From the NCBI RefSeq assembly GCF_003130405.1, contig NZ_QEAS01000011.1:55932-119931 (forward strand): DNA of 64,000 nt. The letters run 5' to 3'. The stretch is from Pararcticibacter amylolyticus. GTDB taxonomy: Bacteria > Bacteroidota > Bacteroidia > Sphingobacteriales > Sphingobacteriaceae. The notes beneath the pieces were generated by a model. The model saw only the letters and a program-made list of their open reading frames with translations, did no database searches and was not told the origin of the DNA. Below, one piece after another: positions 1 through 7,875 of this stretch (position 1 is the first letter of the stretch; the number at the start of each line of letters is the position of its first letter). The translations under genes and the position numbers were made by a program.

Positions 1-1
1 T

Positions 2-124
2 GCCGGGATCGTTGCCCTGGGTCTCAGCGCAGCCAGTTATATACTTGAAGTAGTAACTGTCGGCGCTGTGATCCTGATTGGCGGACTGGCCATGTTGATG
101 GCAATTACACGCAAAAGAGTGTGA
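2..124 (+). CDS. C-terminal end of a membrane protein (partial)
   Basis: An open frame enters from the left edge and stops with TGA at 122-124, giving 40 residues. They contain two hydrophobic stretches and end in the basic tail TRKRV, as at the cytoplasmic end of the last helices of a polytopic transporter. An MFS carrier is possible, but the fragment is too short to assign a family. It converges on the acetyltransferase gene that ends 7 bp away. Confidence 0.6.
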   Translation, partial: AGIVALGLSAASYILEVVTVGAVILIGGLAMLMAITRKRV

Positions 125-130
125 CCCCGT

Positions 131-991
131 CTACCCTGGCAGGCTGTAATACGGAAACATTCCTGAAATATGAAAACCCAGTTTTTCTGCAAGACGAAGG
201 GAACAGGTGTTTTCTTTCCTGCAAGACCAGACAGGGGTCAGATCATTATCCAGGCAGTAGTTTATAAGTGCATGGCAGGATTGCAGGGCGAAACCTTTAC
301 CCCTGTAATGCAGGTCTGTTTCAATTCCTATTTCAAGATTCCTGTCTTTAATATAGGCGGAGAAAGCGATACTCACCGGCCTCCCGTCTCTGACAACACC
401 GAAGGCAACTCCATTAGCCAGGAAGTCGTCGTAGCTGTTCCAGAAAAACTGGGGAACTACACTGCCGGCCATCTTCAGCATGGACGCATCTATACGCTTC
501 AGTTCGAAGCCATCAGGAAGCGGTGCCGGTTTTAAAGGTTGTTCTGGCTGCACGAATTTAAAGTTCAGCCGGTTCCACCGGATGATATGACTGTGAGCCG
601 TTTCTTTCAGCAAATAATCCCGTTCGCAATTGCCCGCATACAGATGATCACTGTAAGTTACCAGCTTGTCTTTCACCAGCACAGCCAGTACCTCTTCCCA
701 TTGAAGGGGGTATACCTGGAGCCACTCCTGCCGTTTCCTGTATTCAGCGTTGGTGTCAAGGAGATAATACAAAAGTTTTTCGTTGAAACTATAGTTTGTC
801 GGGTCTCCACATAACAGCGACATGCCATAAGGGTGAACAATATAGGCTGTCCTGGGACTCTGAATTGAATCAACATATATTTCGCCCTTTACAATGCCGT
901 CTGTTACTGCCCGGGCAAAAAGGGTATTGAAAGGGATTTCGTCTAAAAGGAGAGCGACCTTGTCGTAATCTTTTTCTTTTATCTTCAGCAC
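131..991 (-). CDS. GNAT family N-acetyltransferase
   Basis: A 286-residue cytoplasmic protein. The C-terminal third carries the acetyl-CoA-binding signature of GNAT enzymes: the beta4 strand is followed by YRGKGFA (RxxGxG/A) and then by ENTCSLRLAEKLGF, the usual N-x-x-S helix. The long N-terminal part resembles the 'GNAT acetyltransferase' class with an extended N-domain, whose substrates are mostly unknown. The start codon is GTG (989-991); the next in-frame Met is about 57 residues in, so GTG is preferred. It is convergent with the truncated membrane protein and appears monocistronic. The family call is firm; the acceptor substrate cannot be read from sequence. Confidence 0.85.
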   Translation of the reverse strand: MLKIKEKDYDKVALLLDEIPFNTLFARAVTDGIVKGEIYVDSIQSPRTAYIVHPYGMSLLCGDPTNYSFNEKLLYYLLDTNAEYRKRQEWLQVYPLQWEEVLAVLVKDKLVTYSDHLYAGNCERDYLLKETAHSHIIRWNRLNFKFVQPEQPLKPAPLPDGFELKRIDASMLKMAGSVVPQFFWNSYDDFLANGVAFGVVRDGRPVSIAFSAYIKDRNLEIGIETDLHYRGKGFALQSCHALINYCLDNDLTPVWSCRKENTCSLRLAEKLGFHISGMFPYYSLPG

Positions 992-1098
992 GATGAGAAT
1001 GATTAGTTTGTTCCTTACGGGACGAATTTATATTTAAATCGCTGAAGAAAAAGTGATTGTAATCATATCACAGGAAGAGGGGTTGCCGGGTTCAGGTT

Positions 1099-1127
1099 CA
1101 TGCGCCGTAACAGCAGCACGGCGCATG
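1099..1127 (-). terminator. Hairpin after the basic secretory protein gene
   Basis: Perfect 10-bp stem (CATGCGCCGT / ACGGCGCATG) with a 9-nt loop, starting 9 bp beyond the stop codon of the minus-strand gene. No T-run follows on the minus strand, so it is a weak intrinsic terminator or an mRNA 3'-end stabiliser. Confidence 0.5.
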
Positions 1128-1136
1128 AGGGTAATT

Positions 1137-1835
1137 TTAAATGGATGGAGCCTGCTGGTATGCAGACCATAGTTCGTCGACCGTTTTTCCGGTATATTTC
1201 TTCCAGATCTGATCTGTATACATCCTGGTCCTCATAGCCAGGTCCAGCTTCTTTACAAAGTTCTTGTCGTATTTATTTTCTATCCACACTAAAAATCTTG
1301 CTGTCACCCTGTAGGCATCTGTGTATTTATGTGATTGTTTCAATTCAGGCAACGACCACCCGGCGGCGGTATTGTTCACTCCCATCCTGAAGCGGACATA
1401 ATCTGCAATCCCTTCCGTTACCCATCCCGGGCCGGCATGGTTAGGATAAGCCTGCACAATATGCATCCCTTCGTGAGTGACCACATCAATATCTTCGGGA
1501 TTTTTAGTAAGCCATTCAGGATTGAACCAGACAGTTCCGTTGGCTGCCGCCGCCACACCATCGTAGCCGGGATCAATAATAAATGTTACTTCTTTCGAAG
1601 CTTCTTTGTTATATTTTTTGGCCTCGGCAGGATAGACCGTAAAAAAGGTCTCTTTCAGCCGGTTCAGGGTCTGTTCGCTGAACCCGGGCGATTTGTTTAC
1701 CAGGTTCAGTGTAAACCCTTTTTTCCTGATTGTGTCTGCACTGACGATCTTTGCTGTTTGCTCCTGAGCCAGCGCGGGACGGAATAAGCAAAGAGATAGA
1801 ATCACTGTCAGAGTGATTGTTGCGGATGATTTCAT
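1137..1835 (-). CDS. Secreted basic-secretory-protein family metalloprotease-like protein
   Basis: 232 residues with a clear signal peptide (residues 1-23, ending ALA-QEQ), so exported. The core carries a zinc-metalloprotease-like motif HEGMH (H121, E122, H125) followed by GWVTEGIADYVRF, where a downstream Glu could be the third ligand. This arrangement is typical of the plant and bacterial basic secretory protein family (PF04450). The substrate is unknown; peptidoglycan or extracellular protein are possible. The start is ATG at 1833-1835 after an AT-rich leader. It is divergent from the two-component system and may share its upstream control region, because a -7-like TATGTTTG lies on this strand about 108 bp upstream. 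Confidence 0.8.
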   Translation of the reverse strand: MKSSATITLTVILSLCLFRPALAQEQTAKIVSADTIRKKGFTLNLVNKSPGFSEQTLNRLKETFFTVYPAEAKKYNKEASKEVTFIIDPGYDGVAAAANGTVWFNPEWLTKNPEDIDVVTHEGMHIVQAYPNHAGPGWVTEGIADYVRFRMGVNNTAAGWSLPELKQSHKYTDAYRVTARFLVWIENKYDKNFVKKLDLAMRTRMYTDQIWKKYTGKTVDELWSAYQQAPSI

Positions 1836-1942
1836 ATTTTTTTATGGGTTAATATATATTGCATTATATCGTTCCCCGGAGGCGTTGAGCAGCGGCATCA
1901 CCAGTTTTCGGAGCGGCCAGCTTCTGTAAAATCCCGGGCAAA

Positions 1943-1950
1943 CAAACATA
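1943..1950 (-). promoter_or_regulatory. Candidate -7 element for the secreted metalloprotease gene
   Basis: On the minus strand the sequence reads TATGTTTG, a perfect match to the Bacteroidota TAnnTTTG -7 box, and would give a leader of about 100 nt. No clear -33 TTG is seen. Confidence 0.4.
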
Positions 1951-1969
1951 TTTGAAAAATGCGCTTATT

Positions 1970-2042
1970 TTTGTTAACAGTCATTTAATGTTTGTTAACG
2001 CCCTTGTGATTTTTGTTAATGAGTTCTTAATTAAATGTTAAT
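1970..2042 (+). promoter_or_regulatory. Helically phased TTAA repeats, probable response-regulator binding region
   Basis: Three TTTGTTAAC/T repeats begin at 1970, 1991 and 2012, exactly 21 bp apart. TTAA cores start at 1974, 1985, 1995, 2016, 2027 and 2038, that is at 10-11 bp steps with one position (about 2006) degenerate. Direct repeats on one DNA face are the usual target of OmpR/PhoB-type regulators, and the gene pair immediately downstream encodes one. The array ends 27 bp before a TAnnTTTG box. Confidence 0.65.
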
Positions 2043-2068
2043 GCGAGGAATGACGACTTAAATGCAAG

Positions 2069-2076
2069 TATTTTTG
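2069..2076 (+). promoter_or_regulatory. -7 promoter element of the two-component operon
   Basis: TATTTTTG matches TAnnTTTG exactly and lies 21 bp before the ATG at 2097. No -33 TTG is present at the expected spacing; the phased TTAA array occupies the upstream region, suggesting an activator-dependent and possibly autoregulated promoter. Confidence 0.55.
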
Positions 2077-2096
2077 GAAAGAAACCAGCATTCTTC

Positions 2097-3506
2097 ATGA
2101 GATATATCCGGTTAATTGCTTCTTTAAGCTTTATTTTGCTGATCACCGTGTTGTTCTATCTTACCTATAATACGTTTGTCCTTAATGACCGGCAATATCA
2201 GATAACCGAAAAGAATCTCCTTTCGGGATTGTATACCGGAAAGATCAAGAACGATAATATTTATCCGGGAGGATCTAAGATCCTTAGCCGATATCTGTAC
2301 CAGCAAAAAGAGCAGCTGGAAGCACATTATGCTAAATCATCTTCGGCTGATAACGAATATGCTCATCTGGTATTAAAAAGACTCTTCTCTGAACTGAGGG
2401 CTGCCAACCCGATGGATTCTATCTTCAGCGGGATCAAAAAGAAATATCAGCTGAAGCCGGAGCTGGAATATCTGCTCACGGTCAATTCTATCAAAATAAG
2501 CCGGGATGATCATCCTGTATTTCTATTTGATCAGAACAAGCACTATTCTTTTTTACCTGACAAATATCAAAGCAGCCGGGGATATATTTTAGGGGGAAAT
2601 CTGAAGTCTCCTTTAGCGCAAAACCTGATTTCCGGGCTGACAGTCACCTCTACAGACGGGGTGCGTTCTTTTGAAGTTGGTTTTTCTTTTCATGCAGATA
2701 AGAACGACCGCAACTGGCAGATCTTTAAAGCCACAGTTCCGGCCTTTGTGCTGGCGCTGCTTGCCTCGCTTTCGGTACTGCTTATTTACTATATCACCTA
2801 TCGGAACTGGATCAGGGTAAAACGTCTCGCAGAGATGAAAACGGATTTTGTGGATAGTATCACCCATGAGTTTCACACCCCGATCGCTACGATTATGGTG
2901 GCTAATAAAAGCCTTCAGAATGACCGTGTGCTGGCTGATGCCGATAAGGTGAAATCTTTGTCGAATGTCATATTCAGACAATCCAGGCGCCTTGAGCTAC
3001 TGTTTGGCCAGGTGCTCGATATAGCGCGCCTGGACCATGTGACCCTCGAAAAATCGCATGAAATGCTGAATGAACTGGTGGAAGAGATTGTTGACGATTA
3101 TCGTCTGAAAGCAGAGGTTGAAGATGTCAGGATCTACCTGTCGACCATACCGGGTGACGTAAAAGTTTCGCTAAACCGGTTTTGGTTTACAACAATGCTT
3201 TTTAACATCTTTGACAACGCCGTCAAATATAATGACAAGCCCGAGAAACTAATCAATGTGGAAATGGTGCAGCACAAGGGCGAGGTTTTGCTCCGGATAT
3301 CGGATAACGGAGTGGGAATGGACAGGGAAATGGTGACATATATTTTTGAAAAGTTCTACAGGGTTCAGAGGAAGGAATTGGACCATATCCCAGGACTCGG
3401 CCTGGGTTTGTACTATGCGCAGCAATGTGTCAGGGCCCATGGATGGAAGATGGAAGTAAAAAGTGAGGTCAATACCGGCACTGAATTCAGCATATTTATC
3501 TCCTGA
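2097..3506 (+). CDS. Sensor histidine kinase (EnvZ/PhoR-like class)
   Basis: 469 residues. A first membrane helix (about 5-27), a periplasmic sensor segment (about 28-213) and a second helix (about 214-235) precede the HisKA domain with phosphoacceptor H257 in SITHEFHTP. The HATPase domain follows, with N-box NIFDNAVKYND, G1 box DNGVGMD, F-box FEKFYRV and G2 box GLGLGL. It autophosphorylates and passes phosphate to the regulator encoded 3 bp downstream. The periplasmic domain has no recognised ligand motif, so the signal is unknown. The operon is probably autoregulated through the phased TTAA sites upstream. Confidence 0.95.
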   Translation: MRYIRLIASLSFILLITVLFYLTYNTFVLNDRQYQITEKNLLSGLYTGKIKNDNIYPGGSKILSRYLYQQKEQLEAHYAKSSSADNEYAHLVLKRLFSELRAANPMDSIFSGIKKKYQLKPELEYLLTVNSIKISRDDHPVFLFDQNKHYSFLPDKYQSSRGYILGGNLKSPLAQNLISGLTVTSTDGVRSFEVGFSFHADKNDRNWQIFKATVPAFVLALLASLSVLLIYYITYRNWIRVKRLAEMKTDFVDSITHEFHTPIATIMVANKSLQNDRVLADADKVKSLSNVIFRQSRRLELLFGQVLDIARLDHVTLEKSHEMLNELVEEIVDDYRLKAEVEDVRIYLSTIPGDVKVSLNRFWFTTMLFNIFDNAVKYNDKPEKLINVEMVQHKGEVLLRISDNGVGMDREMVTYIFEKFYRVQRKELDHIPGLGLGLYYAQQCVRAHGWKMEVKSEVNTGTEFSIFIS

Positions 3507-3509
3507 TCA

Positions 3510-4244
3510 ATGATAACAAAGGTTCTGTACGTAGAGGATGAAGCTGACCTGGGGAATGTCACCCAGCAGTATCTTGAACTCATGGATTTTGAGGTTACGT
3601 GGTTTACCGCTGCACGGCCTGCATTGTCTTTTTTTGAAAAACACTCGTCGGATTACCAGGTAGTGATCCTGGATATTCAGCTGCCTGATATGAATGGTTT
3701 TGACCTGGCTGAACAGTTACTGGCAGTGGATCCATCGGCATATCTGATCTTTCTTACTTCACGGAAAGAAAAGGAGCAAAGGTTGCAGGGATTGAAAATT
3801 GGTGCCGTAGATTATATTACAAAGCCATTTGATGCCGACGAACTGGTCCTGAAAGTTCGTAACATGGTAAAACATCGGGGAAAGCTTCCTGCCGTTGTGC
3901 CGGTTGAAACAAAAAGATCAGCGGAGGAGATCTCTTTTGGTGATATGCGGCTGCGAAAATCGAGATTAACTCTCTCATTATCCGATAATCGTACAGTATC
4001 ACTCACCCAGAGAGAAGCCGAACTGATAGAGTATTTTTGCCGCAGGCCCAATGAAATTATCAGGAGAGAAGATATCCTGAAGGATCTCTGGGGAGACGAC
4101 AGCTATTTTCTTGGCAGAAGCCTGGATGTATTTATCTCAAGGCTTCGGAAGCTTTTCCGTGAATCAGATACCGTGAGAATTGAAAATGTACACGGAGTTG
4201 GCTTTGTTTTTACGGTCGATGCATCTTCCGGTAAACTAATGTAG
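3510..4244 (+). CDS. OmpR/PhoB-family response regulator
   Basis: 244 residues. The receiver domain (about 4-118) has acidic E9, D10 and E11, phosphoacceptor D55 in VILDIQLPD, and Lys in YITKPFDADEL. The C-terminal winged helix (about 145-236) shows SLTQREAELIEYF and the recognition-helix region LDVFISRLRKLF, ending VHGVGFVF. It is translated 3 bp after its kinase. It likely binds the direct TTTGTTAA repeats ahead of the operon (inference). Its last 9 bp overlap the 3' end of the convergent CNNM/HlyC-type gene. Confidence 0.95.
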   Translation: MITKVLYVEDEADLGNVTQQYLELMDFEVTWFTAARPALSFFEKHSSDYQVVILDIQLPDMNGFDLAEQLLAVDPSAYLIFLTSRKEKEQRLQGLKIGAVDYITKPFDADELVLKVRNMVKHRGKLPAVVPVETKRSAEEISFGDMRLRKSRLTLSLSDNRTVSLTQREAELIEYFCRRPNEIIRREDILKDLWGDDSYFLGRSLDVFISRLRKLFRESDTVRIENVHGVGFVFTVDASSGKLM

Positions 4245-5507
4245 CCTGGTTACGATGATTTTATCGATCCGCTGTTCATCCATATCCACTATTTCAATCT
4301 CAAAGTTGCGCCATGTTAGTTTTTCGCCGGCTACCGGGATGTGGTGCAGTTTTTCCAGCACAAGCCCGGCGACAGTAGAAAATCCGCTTTCTTCCTCGTC
4401 TTCCTCAAGCTCAAAGTACCGGAGGAATTCAAAAAACGAATACTGCCCGTCTATAAGCCACGAATTTTCATCTCTTTGTACTAACTGGTATTCTTCTTCA
4501 TAATATTCAGGATGTTCGCCAACCAGTGCGTCCAGGACATCGTTTATCGTCACCATGCCTTCTAAAGATCCATACTCGTCAATCACAATTGCATAATGCA
4601 TCCGGCTGGTTTTAAATAATTCCAGCACTTTATAAGCAGGGGTGTTCTCATGGATGAAAAGCGGTTTTCTTTTATAGTCAAGGATGTTGAAATCTTCTTC
4701 TTTATGAAGATTGATAAAAAGTTCCTTTGAAAAGACGATTCCCTGAAGCTTGTCGAGGCTTTTATCGGCTACCGGATAAACAGAATGTTTCTCCTGTTCT
4801 GCCTTCTTTCTTATCGATTCAAGACTGTCATTCACATCAAACCAGGCAAGTTCAGTCCGGTGCGTCATCAGCTCCCTGACCTTGCGGTCGCCAAGAGCAA
4901 ACACCCGCCGCACGATATCCTGCTCTATCTCCTCTATCACCCCCCGGGCTGCACTCTCATGTATCATCGCATTGATCTCCTCCTCCGAAATAGAGTCCGA
5001 TTTTTCCTTTATCCCCAGGATCTTCAGAAAGAAGTCATTCGTTATCCCCAGCAGCCAGATGAAAGGTTTCGCTACTGCCGATATAAAATACATGGGCCCT
5101 GCTATAAGCGAAGAAATGGCTTCGGGATAAGCCAGTCCGATTCTTTTTGGCAGCAGCTCCCCGAATACAATAGAGAAGAAAGTGATAATGATCACCACGG
5201 CGGCCACTGAAAGACTGTCTGCTGCCGGCCGTAAAAATTCTACGTTCTCAATCATTGCTTTCAGATCACTGGTGATCGTGTTGCCGCTAAAAATACCGGT
5301 AAGAATCCCAATGAGGGTAATTCCGATCTGAACTGTAGAAAGAAATGTATTAGGATTGCCTGACAGATTCAGGGCCTGCTGTGCTCCTTTCGATCCTTTC
5401 CTTACCGCACTTTCGAGTTTATACCGCTTGGACGATACCAGGGCGATTTCGCTCATGGAAAAAATGCCGTTTAAAAGGATCAGAAGAATAATAATTAAAA
5501 TTTCCAT
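4236..5507 (-). CDS. CNNM/HlyC-CorC family membrane protein with CBS pair
   Basis: 423 residues. The N-terminal DUF21/CNNM domain (about 1-185) has hydrophobic helices starting MEILIIILLILLNGIFSM. Two CBS domains follow (about 205-325, including VIDEYGSLEGMVTINDVLDALVGE), then a C-terminal CorC_HlyC domain (about 340-420, WLIDGQYS...). Bacterial CNNM proteins are implicated in Mg2+/Co2+ efflux; older annotations call them hemolysins, which is not supported here. The architecture is complete and of usual length. The ATG start is at 5505-5507. Confidence 0.9.
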   Translation of the reverse strand: MEILIIILLILLNGIFSMSEIALVSSKRYKLESAVRKGSKGAQQALNLSGNPNTFLSTVQIGITLIGILTGIFSGNTITSDLKAMIENVEFLRPAADSLSVAAVVIIITFFSIVFGELLPKRIGLAYPEAISSLIAGPMYFISAVAKPFIWLLGITNDFFLKILGIKEKSDSISEEEINAMIHESAARGVIEEIEQDIVRRVFALGDRKVRELMTHRTELAWFDVNDSLESIRKKAEQEKHSVYPVADKSLDKLQGIVFSKELFINLHKEEDFNILDYKRKPLFIHENTPAYKVLELFKTSRMHYAIVIDEYGSLEGMVTINDVLDALVGEHPEYYEEEYQLVQRDENSWLIDGQYSFFEFLRYFELEEDEEESGFSTVAGLVLEKLHHIPVAGEKLTWRNFEIEIVDMDEQRIDKIIVTRLH

Positions 5508-5630
5508 ATCTCATTAACCAGGGCCATAGCCTTCGGATAAATTAATGCAAATTTGCTCAATTATATCGGACTACCCCCATTATCTGTGAAAAAGATACAT
5601 TAAATTGCTTTCGGCTGCCTTGCTGTAAAG

Positions 5631-5638
5631 TATATTTG
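5631..5638 (+). promoter_or_regulatory. -7 promoter element of the first Crp/Fnr gene
   Basis: TATATTTG, an exact TAnnTTTG match, lies 17 bp before the ATG at 5656. The nearest upstream TTG (5605-5607) is 23 bp away, slightly longer than usual. Confidence 0.5.
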
Positions 5639-5655
5639 AGTCTCAACTGATACAT

Positions 5656-6231
5656 ATGTCTGATCTGTTCAGGAAGCACCTGGAAAAGTTTATCGAAGTA
5701 GATGACAGCGAATTTGATGCCATTCTGCGGTATTTCACACTGGAGAAAGTGACGAAGAAAGAGAACCTGATGATGGCGGGATCGGTATGCCGCTCGCATT
5801 TTTTTGTATTACAAGGCTGCCTGAGAAAGTTCTTTATTAATGAAAAGGGGATAGAGCAGACCACGGAGTTTGCTATCGAGAACTGGTGGCTCACAGACAA
5901 CCTGGCTTACGAGCAGCAGGGCACTTCGGAATTTTACATCCAGGCCGTCGAAAGATCCGAAGTATTGACAATCAGCAAACCTTCGCAGGATAAACTGCTT
6001 CAGGACATACCCAAAATGGAACGTTACTTCCGTTTCATTTATCAGCGGGCTTACGCTGCCTCTCAGATGAGGATCAAATATCTTTACGATTTTTCCCGTG
6101 AGGAACTTTACTTTCATTTTCTCGACCGGTATCCCGCATTTATTCAGCGAATCCCCCAGTATCTTATCGCTTCCTTTCTGGGCTTTACCCCCGAGTATCT
6201 GAGTGAGATCAGGGCAAAAAAGCGTTCTTAA
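5656..6231 (+). CDS. Crp/Fnr-family transcriptional regulator
   Basis: 191 residues. The N-terminal cyclic-nucleotide-binding-like beta-barrel (about 20-125) contains the segment FFVLQGCLRKFFINEKG and then EFAIENWWLTD, typical of the Bacteroidota subgroup. That subgroup lacks the Arg/Ser cAMP-contact pattern of E. coli Crp. The short C-terminal helix-turn-helix is SFLGFTPEYLSEIR. These regulators often sit upstream of the small redox gene they control, and here an AhpD-like gene follows 73 bp later on the same strand. The ligand is unknown. Confidence 0.88.
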   Translation: MSDLFRKHLEKFIEVDDSEFDAILRYFTLEKVTKKENLMMAGSVCRSHFFVLQGCLRKFFINEKGIEQTTEFAIENWWLTDNLAYEQQGTSEFYIQAVERSEVLTISKPSQDKLLQDIPKMERYFRFIYQRAYAASQMRIKYLYDFSREELYFHFLDRYPAFIQRIPQYLIASFLGFTPEYLSEIRAKKRS

Positions 6232-6263
6232 ACCAGTTTAAGATAATTGGCTCCCGGCTTTCT

Positions 6264-6271
6264 GATCTTTG
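6264..6271 (+). promoter_or_regulatory. Candidate -7 element of the AhpD-like gene
   Basis: GATCTTTG matches TAnnTTTG except for the first base and lies 33 bp before the ATG. The same variant precedes the SDR operon and the MFS gene in this window. It supports separate transcription from the upstream regulator gene. Confidence 0.35.
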
Positions 6272-6304
6272 TTGTGTAATCATTAACAATTAAAAAATCA
6301 GAAT

Positions 6305-6748
6305 ATGGAAAAGAGAATAAACATCATCGAAACACAGCCGCAGGCAGTGAAAGCAATCTATGGTCTTGAGCAATATCTTAACTCCGGGCGGGTCAGCAAA
6401 TCACACCGTGAACTACTGAAGATCCGTGCTTCGCAGATCAACGGATGTGCTTTCTGCCTGGATATGCATACGAAAGATGCGCTGAAGATGGGCGAAACGC
6501 CGCAAAGGATCTTTTTACTGAATGCCTGGAAAGAGACAGATCTGTTTACTGAGGAAGAGAAAGCCGTCCTCGCCGTTACCGAAGAAGTCACCCTGATCAG
6601 TCAGCATGGCTTAACACAAGACACGTACAGGAAAGCCCTGGAGTTTTTCGACGAAGACTATCTTTCTCAGCTCATCATAGCTGTAGTAGCGATTAATGCC
6701 TGGAACAGACTGGCTATTTCGAGCCTGTTGCCCGTTCCGAATAATTAG
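6305..6748 (+). CDS. Carboxymuconolactone decarboxylase/AhpD-like protein
   Basis: 147 residues, the usual size for the AhpD-like CMD family (PF02627). The motif NGCAFCLDMH carries C48, C51 and H55 (CxxCxxxH), the peroxidatic/resolving cysteine pair of AhpD-type alkylhydroperoxidases. It is likely a cytoplasmic thiol peroxidase or disulfide reductase rather than a decarboxylase. The adjacent Crp/Fnr gene probably controls it. Its last 35 bp overlap the 3' end of the convergent esterase gene. Confidence 0.88.
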   Translation: MEKRINIIETQPQAVKAIYGLEQYLNSGRVSKSHRELLKIRASQINGCAFCLDMHTKDALKMGETPQRIFLLNAWKETDLFTEEEKAVLAVTEEVTLISQHGLTQDTYRKALEFFDEDYLSQLIIAVVAINAWNRLAISSLLPVPNN

Positions 6749-7853
6749 TGGATGCATCATGCTGAATTTTGCTGCGGTACCGCACGATTTCCGGGCTGTC
6801 CGGGTAAAGTTCAGCCGCCATTCTGAAAAAATCACTGGCCTTGTCTGGTCTTCCGATCTTCAGGCAATAAGATCCCATCCAGTCAAGCCAGCTTTCAGAG
6901 GGTCGGAATTGATGATGAAGGTCATTTGAAAGCCTTTCGAAACTCTTTGTAACCAATGACGGATCTTTTACCGCCTGCTTTACGTGGATCCGGTGCTGCC
7001 CGAAGATAAATTTCAGGGCATCGTAAGATGCTGGTACCGGTACAGTACCATGGTCATCGTCCGGATAATACTGATACTTATATTTCAGGCCTGCCGGCTT
7101 ATATTTATCCAGCAACTGGTGGAATGCAATGTTTGAACGGGCCATGTCTGTCGTGGTGTCTTCGGGAACAGATTCTTTAAATGCCCGCCCGGTGAACAGT
7201 ACTACCCCCTTAAACTCCCTTTTTTTAAAGAGGCTGTCGGCTTGTTTTAACAAGAGGGTATTATCCCACCAGAGACTTGGATCAATCGCGATATAGGCAT
7301 TGAACAGGGGCGTATGGTTCAGGAGGATATTAACTGCTGTCAGTCCGCCAAAAGAATGGCCGGTAAGAATCCTGTAGTCATCGGTACGGTAACTTGAGTT
7401 GATGTGGGGGATCAGTTCCTCTTCAAGAAAACGAATAAAGCTGGCATTCCCGCCGCTGTTTTTGTAGAGTGGCACTGATTTGTCAAAGAAAGCTTCCCTG
7501 GAAGAATTCGAAGGGGTCAGGTCCCGGGTACGGTCGGTGTTCAAAATACCGACTATGATCATCTGAGGTACTTTTGAATAGGCCCCGCTTGCAAGTGCTT
7601 GTGCCATTCCGGTAAATGAATGAAAATTAGCGTCTCCATCAAGAAGATAGACAACCGGGTACTTCGCCGGAGCATATTTTGTAGAATAGTAATCTGGTGG
7701 TAAAGAGACCCAGTATTCTCTCACTTCATTCAGAATATGCGATTTCAGTTTATGTTTGGTGCCGATGGTGACAGAGTTAGACTGCATCTGGTCCTGCCCT
7801 TTAACTCCGCATATTAAAAATATAGTAATTACCAGTAATGCGATTGGTTTCAT
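6714..7853 (-). CDS. Exported alpha/beta-hydrolase esterase of the iron operon
   Basis: 379 residues with a signal peptide (about 1-19, ending VKGQ). The Esterase_phd-type domain (PF00756, about 45-300) has the nucleophile elbow GHSFGG (S167) and the histidine in YPDDDHGTV, with an acidic residue in the SLWWD region. The C-terminal tail has a TPR-like helix pair (YCLKIGRPDKASDFFRMAAELYPDSPE). The family includes Fes/IroE-like enzymes that hydrolyse siderophore esters. Placement as third gene after a siderophore receptor and a PepSY protein suggests periplasmic release of iron from an ester siderophore (inference). It overlaps the convergent AhpD-like gene by 35 bp. Confidence 0.88.
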   Translation of the reverse strand: MKPIALLVITIFLICGVKGQDQMQSNSVTIGTKHKLKSHILNEVREYWVSLPPDYYSTKYAPAKYPVVYLLDGDANFHSFTGMAQALASGAYSKVPQMIIVGILNTDRTRDLTPSNSSREAFFDKSVPLYKNSGGNASFIRFLEEELIPHINSSYRTDDYRILTGHSFGGLTAVNILLNHTPLFNAYIAIDPSLWWDNTLLLKQADSLFKKREFKGVVLFTGRAFKESVPEDTTTDMARSNIAFHQLLDKYKPAGLKYKYQYYPDDDHGTVPVPASYDALKFIFGQHRIHVKQAVKDPSLVTKSFERLSNDLHHQFRPSESWLDWMGSYCLKIGRPDKASDFFRMAAELYPDSPEIVRYRSKIQHDASTNYSERATGSK

Positions 7854-7875
7854 TGAAAATAAATACTGAATGAAA

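Noticed and set aside
4236..5507. Annotation as a hemolysin
   Set aside because: The DUF21-CBS-CorC architecture is that of CNNM-type ion transport proteins; nothing supports haemolysis.
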